Shown: positions 7,738 to 16,317 of the stretch, piece after piece
How positions within the stretch are numbered: the first letter of the stretch is position 1
Layout of the letters: the number at the start of each line of letters is the position of its first letter
Assembly (NCBI RefSeq): GCF_040796495.1
Contig: NZ_JBFNQN010000018.1
Coordinates: 35,539-99,538 of the forward strand
Length of the DNA stretch: 64,000 nucleotides
Origin: Kineococcus endophyticus
Lineage (GTDB): Bacteria; Actinomycetota; Actinomycetes; Actinomycetales; Kineococcaceae
Direction of reading: 5' to 3'
Made by a program: the position numbers and the translations under genes
The notes under the pieces: model-generated
Databases searched by the model: none
The model's input: the letters and a program-made list of their open reading frames with translations, nothing else
What the model was told of the DNA's origin: nothing

Positions 7738-9894
7738 TCAGTCCTTGGTCCAGTCGTTGGACCAGGCGTGAGCGCGCAGCAGCCGCAGCCCGTTGAGGGC
7801 GACGACGACGGTGGAGCCTTCGTGCCCGGCGACAGCCAGTGGCAGCGGCAGGTGGCCGACGAGGTCCCACGTCACCAGCACCACGATGAATGTGGCGGCG
7901 ATGACGAGGTTGGCGACCACGATCCGATGGGCCCGCCGCGAGAGGGCCACCAAGCGGGGAACGGTGTCGATTTCATCGCGCACGATGACCGCGTCGGCGG
8001 TGTCCAGGGCGAGGTCGGAGCCGTGGCGGCCCATCGCCACCCCGGTGGCGGCGGTGGCCAGGGCCGGGGCGTCGTTGACGCCGTCACCGACGAGCAGGAC
8101 CCGTTCGCCGGCCTCTTGCAGCTGGCTGACGATGCGGGTCTTGTCCTGCGGCAGCAGCCGGGCGTGCACGGCGCTGATCCGGGTGCGGGAGGCGATGTGC
8201 TGGGCCGTGGTCTCGTCGTCGCCGGTGAGCAGGTGCACCGGGGTACCGGTCAAGTCCGCTGCCGCAGCGACCGCGGCAGGAGAGGCCGGGCGTAGCCGGT
8301 CCACCAACGTGATCGTGCCTACGGCGGCGTCGTCGAGGTGGACGGTTACCACGGTGCCGACCTCCTTGCCGACCCTCTTGCCGACTTCGTCATCGGCGCC
8401 GTGACGATCATCGCGTTCGGCGCGCTCGACGCGGACGGTGTGCCCATCGACGGTGGCGCGGACCCCGCGGCCGGGCAGGGACTGGAAGTCCTGGGCGGTG
8501 GGGACGTCCAGGCCGCGTTCGAGGGTGGCCCGTAGGATTGCTCGGCCCAGGGGGTGTTCGCTGGACTGTTCGGCCGCGGCGGCGGTGCGCAGTACCTGGT
8601 CCTGGCTCAGGCGTCCGGCGGTGATGACGCGGGTGACCTCCGGGGCGCCTTCGGTGAGGGTGCCGGTCTTGTCGAAGGCGAAGACGCTGGTGCGCCCGAC
8701 GGCCTCCATAACGGTCGCGGACTTCACCAGCACCCCGTGCCGGCCGGCGTTGGCCATCGCCGACAGCAGCGGCGGCATGGTCGCCAGCACCACCGCGCAC
8801 GGCGAGGCGACGATCATGAAGGTGATCGCCCGCAATAGCGCAGCCTTGAAGGAGGCGTCGAAGAACACCATCGGAATGGCCAGCACCACCAGCGTGGCCA
8901 CCACGACACCCAGGGAGTAGCGCTGCTCCACGCGCTCGATGAATAGCTGCGTCTTGGCCTTCGTCGCGCTGGCCTGTTCGACCATCGCCACGACGCGGGC
9001 GATGACCGATTCCCCGGCGGCGCGCTCGACGCGCACTCGCAGCGCGCCGGTGCCGTTGACGGTGCCGGACAGCACCTCATCGCCGGGCCGGCGCGGGACA
9101 GGGACCGATTCGCCGGTGATGGCTTGCTGGTCGACCTCAGACAGGCCCTCGACGACGGTGCCGTCGGCGCCGATGCGTTCGCCGGGGCGGATCAGGACGA
9201 GGTCACCGATGGCGAGGTTGGCGACGTCGACGTTCTGCTCGCTGCCGTCGGGGTGCAGGCGGGTGGCCTGCTCAGGAGCCAGGTTTAGCAGGGAGGTGAC
9301 GGAGTCGGCGGTGCGTTGGGTGATGACCGCCTCGATGGCCCCGGAGGTGGCGAAGATGACGATGAGCAGCGCGCCGTCGAGGACCTGCCCGATGGCGGCG
9401 GCCGCGACCGCGGCCAGGACCATGAGCAGGTCGACGTCGAAGGTCCTCTCCCGCAGAGCTTGCAGCCCAGCCCAGCCCGGTTCCCAACCGCCGGCGGCGT
9501 AGCACGTGAGGTAGGCGGTCCAGTACGCCCAGGTGGGTGCGTTGGACAGTTGCAGCGCACCGCCGATCAAGAACAGCAGCAGCGCAAGGCCGGCCCAGCG
9601 GACCTTGGCCAGCTGGATACCGGTGCGGAAGATCGACGGCGGACGGGCAGGACCCGCCCGGCCCGTTCCAGGTCCGGGCGAGGGGTCAAGGTGCTGGTGA
9701 CGCCGCCGCTCACGCTGTCGACTCCCGCGCCGGGCAGGTCGCGGCAGGTTCCGGGTCAGGGCCAGCAGCCGAGGCAGCAGCGGTGGTGAGGTGGTGGCTG
9801 TGCGTGCGGGCGGCAGTACCGGGGGCGACCCCGGCGCGTTCGTGTGCAGTTCGCGGCTCCAGGGCGTGTTCGGCCTGGGAGACGGCCTCGGCAA
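7738..9894 (-). CDS. P1B-4-type heavy-metal exporting ATPase (CtpJ/CtpD-like)
   Basis: A P-type ATPase of up to 718 residues. The motifs are the phosphorylation site DKTGTLTEG (about residue 406), HPLG near 447 and GDGVNDAPA near 601. The membrane metal site is SPC (near 362) rather than CPC, and a late helix carries HEGSTVVVALNG. SPC together with HEGGT-like motifs define the P1B-4 group, linked to cobalt, iron or nickel export (CtpJ, CtpD). No CxxC metal-binding domain is present at the N-terminus; the leader is instead Pro/Arg-rich. ATG 9894 overlaps the regulator gene by 185 bases. No good later start was found, so the true start is uncertain. Confidence 0.85.
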   Translation of the reverse strand: MPRPSPRPNTPWSRELHTNAPGSPPVLPPARTATTSPPLLPRLLALTRNLPRPARRGSRQRERRRHQHLDPSPGPGTGRAGPARPPSIFRTGIQLAKVRWAGLALLLFLIGGALQLSNAPTWAYWTAYLTCYAAGGWEPGWAGLQALRERTFDVDLLMVLAAVAAAAIGQVLDGALLIVIFATSGAIEAVITQRTADSVTSLLNLAPEQATRLHPDGSEQNVDVANLAIGDLVLIRPGERIGADGTVVEGLSEVDQQAITGESVPVPRRPGDEVLSGTVNGTGALRVRVERAAGESVIARVVAMVEQASATKAKTQLFIERVEQRYSLGVVVATLVVLAIPMVFFDASFKAALLRAITFMIVASPCAVVLATMPPLLSAMANAGRHGVLVKSATVMEAVGRTSVFAFDKTGTLTEGAPEVTRVITAGRLSQDQVLRTAAAAEQSSEHPLGRAILRATLERGLDVPTAQDFQSLPGRGVRATVDGHTVRVERAERDDRHGADDEVGKRVGKEVGTVVTVHLDDAAVGTITLVDRLRPASPAAVAAAADLTGTPVHLLTGDDETTAQHIASRTRISAVHARLLPQDKTRIVSQLQEAGERVLLVGDGVNDAPALATAATGVAMGRHGSDLALDTADAVIVRDEIDTVPRLVALSRRAHRIVVANLVIAATFIVVLVTWDLVGHLPLPLAVAGHEGSTVVVALNGLRLLRAHAWSNDWTKD

Positions 9895-10177
9895 CCAGGT
9901 TGCGGGCGTGGTCGTCGGTGAGGCGGTAGAAGACGCGGTTGCCTTCCTGCCGGGTGGTCACCATCCGTCCCCAGCGCAGCTTGCTCAGGTGCTGGGAGAC
10001 CGCGGTCGGGCTCTTGTTGACGATGTCGGCCAGGTGGTTGACCGACAACTCCTCATCGCGCAGGGCCAAGATGATGCGGATGCGAGTGGGGTCGGACAGC
10101 AGTGAGAAGACCTCGGCGGCCACCTCGACGTACTGACTGTCCACGCCCAGCGTGCATCCCTTCGTACCTTCACTCAT
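9710..10177 (-). CDS. ArsR/SmtB-family metal sensor, NmtR-like
   Basis: A repressor of 155 residues: a winged helix (VFSLLSDPTRIRIILALRD, then NHLADIVNKSPTAVSQHLSKL, then the wing VTTRQEGNRVFYRL) and a long C-terminal helix beginning TDDHARNLVAEAVSQAEH. In mycobacterial NmtR this alpha-5 helix supplies Asp91, His93, His104 and His107 for Ni/Co. Here the equivalents appear as D, H, Q and H, so the third ligand is changed. A histidine-bearing tail (THSHH) follows. It lies directly upstream of, and overlaps, the ATPase gene, as in the NmtR-CtpJ pair. It probably represses this operon until cobalt, nickel or a similar metal binds. Confidence 0.85.
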   Translation of the reverse strand: MSEGTKGCTLGVDSQYVEVAAEVFSLLSDPTRIRIILALRDEELSVNHLADIVNKSPTAVSQHLSKLRWGRMVTTRQEGNRVFYRLTDDHARNLVAEAVSQAEHALEPRTAHERAGVAPGTAARTHSHHLTTAAASAAGPDPEPAATCPARESTA

Positions 10178-10275
10178 GCGAAGACTCTAACTCAGTTGTA
10201 GCTCACTCTGGAGGACGACTCCTGTTAGGTGCCTGCGGATTGCGAGGCCACCGACACGATGTGACGTCCGTGACC

Positions 10276-10370
10276 ATGAACTCCGGGCGATGTGATGTAT
10301 CAGGACATGGGTGACAGTTCTGCATCAGGACATCGGTGACTCTTGATGTGTCAGGACATCGGTGACAGTC
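10276..10370. mobile_element. Terminal region of the IS481-type element with iterated TCAGGACATCGGTGACA motifs
   Basis: The motif TCAGGACATCGGTGAC recurs three times (about 10299, 10326, 10351) beyond the 3' end of the transposase gene. The same block, slightly diverged and in the same orientation, lies at 13420-13490. This is the typical repeated end of IS481-like elements. No matching end is visible just upstream of the transposase start, so the other terminus seems lost or changed. Confidence 0.6.
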
Positions 10371-10449
10371 GCTGCAGTGAGCGGTCGCCGGCCCGCGGGT
10401 CGGCCGTTGCCGACGTACCGCACGCCTGGGGCGGGGCAGGTGTGCTCGA

Positions 10450-11727
10450 TCAGGACCTCGCCCTGAAGATCGGTGACGATGATCTTGTCGCCGTCGGTGG
10501 TGATGAGGACCTGCTCGAAGCCGTACTGCCCATCACCCGGTACTGCACCGAGTTCAGCATGAAGGTGCCGGCGCTGGTCAACGTCCTGAGACGGGTGTCG
10601 ACGTGAAGGTCCAGCGGCGCAGCGACCGGCGGGTCGGTGCGCACGGTTGTAGATGTGCCCGTGGGTGTGACCCCGGGCGAGCTCAACCCGCTGGGGCCGG
10701 GCTCGGCGACCGCCCGCGAACGCCGCGGGTCGAGCAGCGGCGAGAACGGAGCGGCGGCCTTAGGTTGCTCGAAGTGCGGCCGCGGCGCCGCCGCCTTGGC
10801 GGTGGCCAGCCACGCCGTCAGGGGCGTGACCCGGCCTGGCAGACCTTGGTGGGGTCGCTGGGTGTTGTAGACGTCGTCGAAGGCGTCGACCTGCGCCTGC
10901 AGCTCGACGAAGCTGTCGGCCAAGGGCTGCTGGTCCAGGTAGCGGAACAGGGTCTGGTGGAAGCGCTCGTTCTTGCCTTGCGTGATGGGCTTGTACGGCT
11001 TGCCCGTGATCGCCTCCACCCCCAGGGCGGAGACGTGCTCAACGAGCCGGCCCACCCGCCCGCGCCGGGTGGGGTTCAGCGCGGTGCCGTTGTCGGTGAG
11101 CAGTCGTTGCGGGACACCGTGCGCGGCGACCGCCTTGTCGAACGTGGCGATGGCTGCCGCGGCGGTCTCGCTCGCAGCGACCAGGGAGGCGAGGGCGTAG
11201 CGGGAGTGGTCGTCCAGGAGCTGGAAGATCACGCACTTGCGTCCGCCGGTGAGGACGTACTCGGTGGCGTCCATCTGCCAACAGGCGTTCGGGGCGGGGT
11301 AGACGAACCGTCGCCACGCTGAGCGGGGCCGCTTCTTCGGCTCAGCGCGGGCCACACCCCGCTCGCGCAGGATGCGGGCCAAGGCGGCGGTGGAGGGCAC
11401 CACCGGCAGGCCCATCGAGGTCATCTTGTCGTGCACGCTGATCGGGCCGTGGTCCAGGCCGGAGGCGGCCAGCGCGGCCCGGACCGCGACGGCCTGGTCC
11501 TTAACGTCCTCGGTCAGTCTTGTCGGGCTGGAGGCTGGGCGCCGGGATCGGGGCTCGAGCACCGCTGCCGGACCATGCTCCTGTGCTCGTCGGCGCAGCG
11601 CGTAGAAGGACTTGCGGGAAATGCCGTGCTCAGCGCAGAAGGTCGAGACCGCCCCGCGCGGGGCGTCTTGGGGCCACTGCGCGATGGCGAGGCGGATGCG
11701 AGGGGCGATGGGGTCATGAGCAGCCAC
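10450..11727 (-). CDS. IS481-family DDE transposase, frameshifted near its C-terminus
   Basis: A 425-residue open frame with an N-terminal helix-turn-helix (AEHGISRKSFYALRRRAQEHG) and an rve catalytic core: WQMDATEY (first Asp), RLLTDNGTAL (second Asp) and GKNERFHQTL (Glu). The DDE triad is complete. After LNSVQYRV the frame changes: the sequence YGFEQVLITTDGDKIIVTDL expected in this family is present one frame over and would end at 10325. A one-base indel near 10530-10540 thus replaces the natural tail with an unrelated one. The catalytic domain is intact, so activity is possible but doubtful. Confidence 0.85.
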   Translation of the reverse strand: MAAHDPIAPRIRLAIAQWPQDAPRGAVSTFCAEHGISRKSFYALRRRAQEHGPAAVLEPRSRRPASSPTRLTEDVKDQAVAVRAALAASGLDHGPISVHDKMTSMGLPVVPSTAALARILRERGVARAEPKKRPRSAWRRFVYPAPNACWQMDATEYVLTGGRKCVIFQLLDDHSRYALASLVAASETAAAAIATFDKAVAAHGVPQRLLTDNGTALNPTRRGRVGRLVEHVSALGVEAITGKPYKPITQGKNERFHQTLFRYLDQQPLADSFVELQAQVDAFDDVYNTQRPHQGLPGRVTPLTAWLATAKAAAPRPHFEQPKAAAPFSPLLDPRRSRAVAEPGPSGLSSPGVTPTGTSTTVRTDPPVAAPLDLHVDTRLRTLTSAGTFMLNSVQYRVMGSTASSRSSSPPTATRSSSPIFRARS

Positions 11728-11829
11728 CGCCGCAGCGTGAAGTCACTGTCCGCGAGCTCCACCGCGGGATGACCGTGACGTCGGTCAGGTCGCGGTTCCG
11801 CGGTATGTAAGGCGCGCGAGGATGGCCCT

Positions 11830-12216
11830 GTGTCGATCTCTTCCCCCAGTACCGGACCCAGAGCCCTGACGCCACGTGAGCGGGAAACGCTCACTGCGCT
11901 GCTGGAGCGGGGTTCCGACAACGACAGAGACTTTCCCGCCACTGCAGCCGACCGCGCCCGGTGGCTGGCCCAAGTGCCGCAGACCCTGGCCGGCCGCTCG
12001 TGCGGGTGCGGCAGCTGCCCCTCGATCGAGCTCACCGACGCCGAGGGCTACACGCCGGCCACCGGTGACAGGCGCGTGGTGCTGAACGCCGAAGCGCCCG
12101 GTGCCCTGCTGATGCTCTTCATCGACGAGGACAGGCTCAGTTACATGGAGCTCGCGCCCTTGAAGGACGACAGCATTGCCACTTTTCCCGCTTCCACGGA
12201 CATCCAGCCCGTGTGA
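11830..12216 (+). CDS. Small hypothetical protein
   Basis: A protein of 128 residues with no motif I can name. The N-terminal third is helical (LTPRERETLTALLERG). A CGCGSCPSIEL segment has three closely spaced cysteines that could bind a metal, followed by a beta-rich stretch (RRVVLNAEAPGALLMLFIDEDRLSYMELAP). It starts at GTG 11830 after GAGG. A copy of the dispersed repeat lies on each side, making it a single-gene 'cassette'. It is probably cytoplasmic. Confidence 0.55.
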   Translation: MSISSPSTGPRALTPRERETLTALLERGSDNDRDFPATAADRARWLAQVPQTLAGRSCGCGSCPSIELTDAEGYTPATGDRRVVLNAEAPGALLMLFIDEDRLSYMELAPLKDDSIATFPASTDIQPV

Positions 12217-12339
12217 CCCGCCCTCTCGCCACGACTCTGACGTCGCGGGGCGCCAGCGAAAGCGCGCGCACCGCGAGATGACCGTGCGCTGTGCAGGCCG
12301 CGAGATGACCGTGAAGTCGGTGGCGTACAGGTCCGTCGG

Positions 12340-13128
12340 TCACCGGTTCACGATCTGGGCGAGGCCGCGGAACCAGTGCTGCAGGTACGGGGTTTGGCCA
12401 CGGCTGAGGGCGCGGTCGATGCCGTCCAGGACCATCTGCCGGCTCCAGTGCCCGCGCCGGACCAACTGCGGGATGACGTGGTTGTCCAGCCGCCGGTTGC
12501 GCCAGGGGGTGGTCTCGTCCCGCTGCGCCAGCGAGGCGCCCTCGATGCCGTCAACGTCGAAGATACGCGCAAAGGTCACCTGGACCAGGCAGGGTCGCTG
12601 CTCCAGGTAGCGCAACAGGTAGGTGCCGCTGCGAGCGCCTGGGACGCCAGTGGCCAGGCAGAGCACTGCTCCCGGCTGAGTCGGGGCGGGCACTAGACCC
12701 TCGTGGGCCCAGTCGAACATCGCGTCCAGCCCGCGGATGCGGTCTCGGGCCTTGGGGTTACGCAGGAAGCGGACCGACCACTCGGCGACGAAGGTGTCGA
12801 GGTCATCGGGGAAGAAGGCCTTCGGCAGGTCGAAGGCGTCGGGCATGTCCAACGGGGCATAGTTCACCGCCTGCGACACCGTGGAGCAGGCCAAGAGCGC
12901 GGCGGCGGCTGCTGACCAGTGCCCAGACCGCAGGGGACCGGACCACTCCCCGTCGGGGGCGCGTGCGCTGTCGGGGTGGGCGGTGACCAGGCGTTCGTGA
13001 GCGCGGACCTCTGGGCGCAGGCGCTGGCGCTGCGCTGCAGGTATCGAGAGGAGCACCTCAATGGCCTGATCGCGGCGGCCTCGACGCAGAGCCGACCACA
13101 ATGCGGTGGTCTTCGGGGCTTGGTCCAC
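12340..13128 (-). CDS. Hypothetical protein, possibly related to DUF6493
   Basis: A protein of 262 residues. The opening LWSALRRGRRDQAIEVLLSI, RQRLRPEVRAHE and the later IVNR-type end recall the N-terminal part of long actinobacterial DUF6493 proteins; this resemblance is from memory and weak. It is predicted mostly helical, with a possible HEAT-like organisation. It is transcribed against its neighbours, with dispersed repeat copies on both sides. If DUF6493 is right, the protein is much shorter than usual and would be a truncated or stand-alone form. Confidence 0.5.
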   Translation of the reverse strand: MDQAPKTTALWSALRRGRRDQAIEVLLSIPAAQRQRLRPEVRAHERLVTAHPDSARAPDGEWSGPLRSGHWSAAAAALLACSTVSQAVNYAPLDMPDAFDLPKAFFPDDLDTFVAEWSVRFLRNPKARDRIRGLDAMFDWAHEGLVPAPTQPGAVLCLATGVPGARSGTYLLRYLEQRPCLVQVTFARIFDVDGIEGASLAQRDETTPWRNRRLDNHVIPQLVRRGHWSRQMVLDGIDRALSRGQTPYLQHWFRGLAQIVNR

Positions 13129-13386
13129 CAGGGGACAGTACTGAAGACGTCACTCCCAATAGCACGCAGATCGGCATGGCCGTGACGTCCGTGACGGTGA
13201 AGTCGGGGCCGGCCCGGGTGGGCCACGGCCTGGCTCCAGCGGTGCTGCTCGCGTAGCCGGGTCCGCCCATCGACGCGCGCACCGCGTGTGGGTCGCCGGG
13301 CGCAGGGACTCACCCCGCGGTGGCCAGCTGAGGCAGCCCGACGGTGCTCCAAGGGCGGAGAAGTGTCACCACCACGAGGGCTGGAA

Positions 13387-13490
13387 GTGTCACCGGTGTC
13401 TTGATGCAGAACTGTGTGATGTATCCAGACATCGGTGACAGTTCTGCATCAGGACATCGATGACACTCGATGTGTCAAGACATCGGTGAT
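13387..13490. mobile_element. Remnant with two opposed IS481-type ends
   Basis: AGTGTCACCGGTGTCTTGAT (13387 onward) is an inverted copy of the nearby TTCTGCATCAGGACATCGAT block, and the direct block repeats the end found at 10276-10370. The two ends face each other within about 100 bases with no transposase between, as in a deleted or non-autonomous copy. The rest of the 13129-13648 gap holds repeat copies and no supportable gene. Confidence 0.5.
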
Positions 13491-13648
13491 GGTCGTGGGG
13501 TGGAGTAGGCGCCGACGCCCACGACTGCGCGCACAACGCGGGATGACCGTGCGCCGCTTGAGAAGCACGGCCTCGACCTAGAGTCGTCGCGCGACGAGGT
13601 GTTAACGGGGGGTTGACAGCTGTCGATGCAGGACGGTTCTCTGGACGC

Positions 13649-14158
13649 ATGGACGATCAAGTCGGGTGGCAGCAGGTGCTGGTGCACCGCCCGCCGCATG
13701 AACGAGACGAGGCCGGTACACGGTTGCAGGGCAGTGGAACTGGTCCCGCTCACGTGGCGCAGGTGCTGCTCGATGCCGGGGACGCCTTGGTCGCAGCGGC
13801 CACCGCAGCAGAAGCAGCGGCGGAGGGGAGTGAGCGCTGGACGCAGAGGTTCGGTGGGGCGGTCGCTGTCGCGGCGGCGTTGACGGAGCTGCAGGCGCAC
13901 GCCGCGGCGGTGCTGGAGCGGGCCGCCACGTTGCGTGGGCAGGTGTACGCCGGCTTGCTGCAGCAGCACAGCTTGGCTGAGGTCGCCCGTGCGCAGGGTG
14001 TCAGTCGTCAGGCGGTGCACCGCGCCGCCCGCACGGCTGGCGTATTGCACGAGCACCCGGCGATCTTGCGTCCGGTCGGCCTGTCGTCGGAGGGCCGGCG
14101 ACCGGTGAGCGAAGGCGATCGACTGCAGCAGCCCACGGACCGAGGAGGACGGCGATGA
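13649..14158 (+). CDS. Helix-turn-helix regulator-like protein coupled to a membrane protein
   Basis: About 169 residues from ATG 13649; an upstream TTG at 13613 is possible but coincides with a TTGACA promoter-like hexamer. The first two thirds are alanine-rich and helical, likely a coiled dimer segment. Near the end lies a classic helix-turn-helix (HSLAEVARAQGVSRQAVHRAAR), followed by a polar tail. Its stop overlaps the ATG of the next gene (ATGA at 14155), so the pair is translationally coupled. It may act as a DNA-binding control for the membrane protein; this is inference. Confidence 0.6.
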   Translation: MDDQVGWQQVLVHRPPHERDEAGTRLQGSGTGPAHVAQVLLDAGDALVAAATAAEAAAEGSERWTQRFGGAVAVAAALTELQAHAAAVLERAATLRGQVYAGLLQQHSLAEVARAQGVSRQAVHRAARTAGVLHEHPAILRPVGLSSEGRRPVSEGDRLQQPTDRGGRR

Positions 14159-14868
14159 GCACGGTGATGCACGGCGGCGCTGAGGCGGATGCCGCTCAGG
14201 AGGATGCCCGTCGCGCGGCCCGCTGGGCGCTGGGGGCGCAGTTGCTGCGCCGGGTGTCGGTGGCGCTGCTGATGGTGGTGCCGATGGGGATGTACGCCGC
14301 GGCGTTGGCCGACAGTAGTCGTGCTGTGGGGTGGGTGCTGCTGATGCTCGCGGCTGCGGCGGTGTGGTTGGCCGCCGATGCGGTGCAGGTGCGCGCCGGC
14401 TGGCACGTGGTGCCCGGTCAGCAGCTGCCGCGTCGGCGGGATGTGGCGTTGCTGGCGGCGGTGGACGTGGTCGGTGCGGTGCTGTTGATCGTCGGCTTCG
14501 CGGTGGTGTCGGGGGCGGTGGGGCAGGTGCCGGCGCTGTCGGCAGTGCCGGGAGCCTTCTTGTTGTACGAGCTGGCCTGGTTCTGCGCCGCGGCCGTCGT
14601 CGGTGCCCTGGTGAAGGTGCTCGCTCGTGGTGCGGGTGCCCGTCCTGGTCACGCGGGCCGGGGAGGGTTGGCCAGGCGTACCCGGGTGCGGGTGTGGGTG
14701 CTGGCGCCGGTGCACCTGGGCATCGCGGTGGCCGCGCTGCTGGTGGCGCAGGCCTGGGCGTTGCCGGAGGTGCAGGCCGATGATCTGGCGTTCAGCATGT
14801 TGGCGGCTGCTGCGTTGCTGGCGGCTCTTCCGCTGCTGCGTCGCGGGCTGGCAGCAGTTCACCGCTAG
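14155..14868 (+). CDS. Integral membrane protein of unknown function
   Basis: A protein of 237 residues with six or more hydrophobic helices (for example VSVALLMVVPMGMYAAALA, VGWVLLMLAAAAVWLAADAV and VALLAAVDVVGAVLLIVGFAV). A basic cytoplasmic loop lies around residues 160-182. No transporter signature is recognisable. It overlaps the preceding helix-turn-helix gene by four bases and is followed by two copies of the dispersed repeat (14888-14938). Confidence 0.6.
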   Translation: MSTVMHGGAEADAAQEDARRAARWALGAQLLRRVSVALLMVVPMGMYAAALADSSRAVGWVLLMLAAAAVWLAADAVQVRAGWHVVPGQQLPRRRDVALLAAVDVVGAVLLIVGFAVVSGAVGQVPALSAVPGAFLLYELAWFCAAAVVGALVKVLARGAGARPGHAGRGGLARRTRVRVWVLAPVHLGIAVAALLVAQAWALPEVQADDLAFSMLAAAALLAALPLLRRGLAAVHR

Positions 14869-14977
14869 GCGACCGGGCCGAGCCTGAGCGCGCACCGCGG
14901 GATGACCGTGCGCACGCGGACCGCGGGATGACCGCGCCGCCGCGGCCGTTCCACCGAGTCGATCACCCCTAAGGTCG

Positions 14978-15481
14978 ATGGTCGTGGCGCGGTGGTGGTC
15001 TCGTTGGCGGTCGGCTCCTCCTCAGGGCGAGGTGGCCGCGCCTCCTGCACCAACGGTTCCCGAGCGGGTCGCAACCTTCTCCGGTGTCAGTCGAGAGGAA
15101 GTCCTGGGTAACGGCACAGGCCTGTACGAGGTCGTCAGCGACGCCGGTGTGCACATCACCTTGCACGAGACCGAGTTGGTGCGGCTGGAACTGGCCGCCG
15201 TGCCGCGGGCCGAACTGACCTTGTGGTGCCGCTTCGACCCCGACTGGGTGCCGGCCGGGGCCGAGACGACTCCGGTGGTGCGGTTGCATTTCACCGATGT
15301 GGTGGTGGAAAGCATCGACGTCGACGAGGACGGCTGGGACCTGGCCTCTGGCAGCGACGCGCAGGTGCGGTTGATGGACTACGCGCCTGGTGACTGGTTC
15401 CGGCTGCAGACCTGGGCGTTGGTGGTGGACTTCCAGGCTGGTCACGTGGACCTGTCGCTGCATGCGACGGAGCCTGGATGA
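14978..15481 (+). CDS. Hypothetical protein
   Basis: A protein of 167 residues: a short arginine/tryptophan-rich start, then an alternating polar/hydrophobic domain likely to be all-beta (GVHITLHETELVRLELAAVP, WDLASGSDAQVRLMDYAPGD). No family is recognised. ATG 14978 was chosen; an internal start at about residue 30 is also possible. It is flanked by dispersed repeat copies at 14914 and 15513 and sits alone in its gap-bounded unit. Confidence 0.5.
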   Translation: MVVARWWSRWRSAPPQGEVAAPPAPTVPERVATFSGVSREEVLGNGTGLYEVVSDAGVHITLHETELVRLELAAVPRAELTLWCRFDPDWVPAGAETTPVVRLHFTDVVVESIDVDEDGWDLASGSDAQVRLMDYAPGDWFRLQTWALVVDFQAGHVDLSLHATEPG

Positions 15482-15568
15482 GCGCCTGACGTCAGCTGCT
15501 CCGACCGGGGGGGCGGGATGACCGTGACGTCGCGCCGTCGTGGACAACCGCGCGCGGCCTGCGCCTGC

Positions 15569-16168
15569 CTAGGCGTTTGCGACGCGCGGGTGCGGCGGCT
15601 TCGCGGTGTACCCGGGGAGGTCAGGGGCGAGGGTGACGAGCCCGTGGTCCCCCACCTGGCAGCCGTGCCCGATCACGCAGACACCGATGTCGCCCAGGTC
15701 GGCACCGACGACCCACCACTTGTCGTCGCTGTGGCGGTATCGGTGCGCTGACACGACCTGACCGTCAACGGTGACGCCGACGGGTTCCCATAGCGGCCCC
15801 GTCCCCCAGTTGGATGCCACTTCTTCACGGTGGTTCGCCTCGGTGCCGGGCAGGATGAGCAGAGCCTCTGCGATCGCGTCGCGCGTCGCGCCCTGCCAAA
15901 CCCCGGGGTAGTCGGCTGGTCGGCAGATGGTGCGCATCCCTGGACGTCCGCCGCCAGGACCTCCGTGCAGGAGCGTGATCGTGTGCACGGGCTCGTCCTG
16001 GGGGTTCCACATCGACACGCCGCGGCGGCCGGTGAAGGAGTTGTCCAACCCGAGTACGCGGAAGGGCAGTGGTAGAGGCGGCGCCCACATGTACGTCGAC
16101 TTGGCGTTCAAGATCACGAACGGCTCCCGGTGACTCGGCGGTGCAACTCCTTCGCCACTCTGCCGCAA
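15569..16168 (-). CDS. Hypothetical protein
   Basis: A protein of 199 residues with no recognised family. It is rich in glycine, tryptophan and histidine, with possible beta structure in its C-terminal half (VSAHRYRHSDDKWWVVGADLGDIGV). An internal ATG at 16090 (MWAPPLPLPFRVLGLDNSF) is an equally good start. It is opposite in direction to its neighbours, and repeat copies lie beyond both ends (15513 and 16211-16262). Confidence 0.45.
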   Translation of the reverse strand: MRQSGEGVAPPSHREPFVILNAKSTYMWAPPLPLPFRVLGLDNSFTGRRGVSMWNPQDEPVHTITLLHGGPGGGRPGMRTICRPADYPGVWQGATRDAIAEALLILPGTEANHREEVASNWGTGPLWEPVGVTVDGQVVSAHRYRHSDDKWWVVGADLGDIGVCVIGHGCQVGDHGLVTLAPDLPGYTAKPPHPRVANA

Positions 16169-16317
16169 CGACCACCGCGACGGGAGCAGTCAGAGCATCC
16201 GCAATTCGGCAAGACCGTGACGTCGTGGGTCGCCAGCGCACAACGCGGGATGACTGTGAGGTCGTCGGTGCGCGGTCGCGGGCAAAGCCGTGGTGCACGC
16301 CGGCAGGCCGTGGTCGG

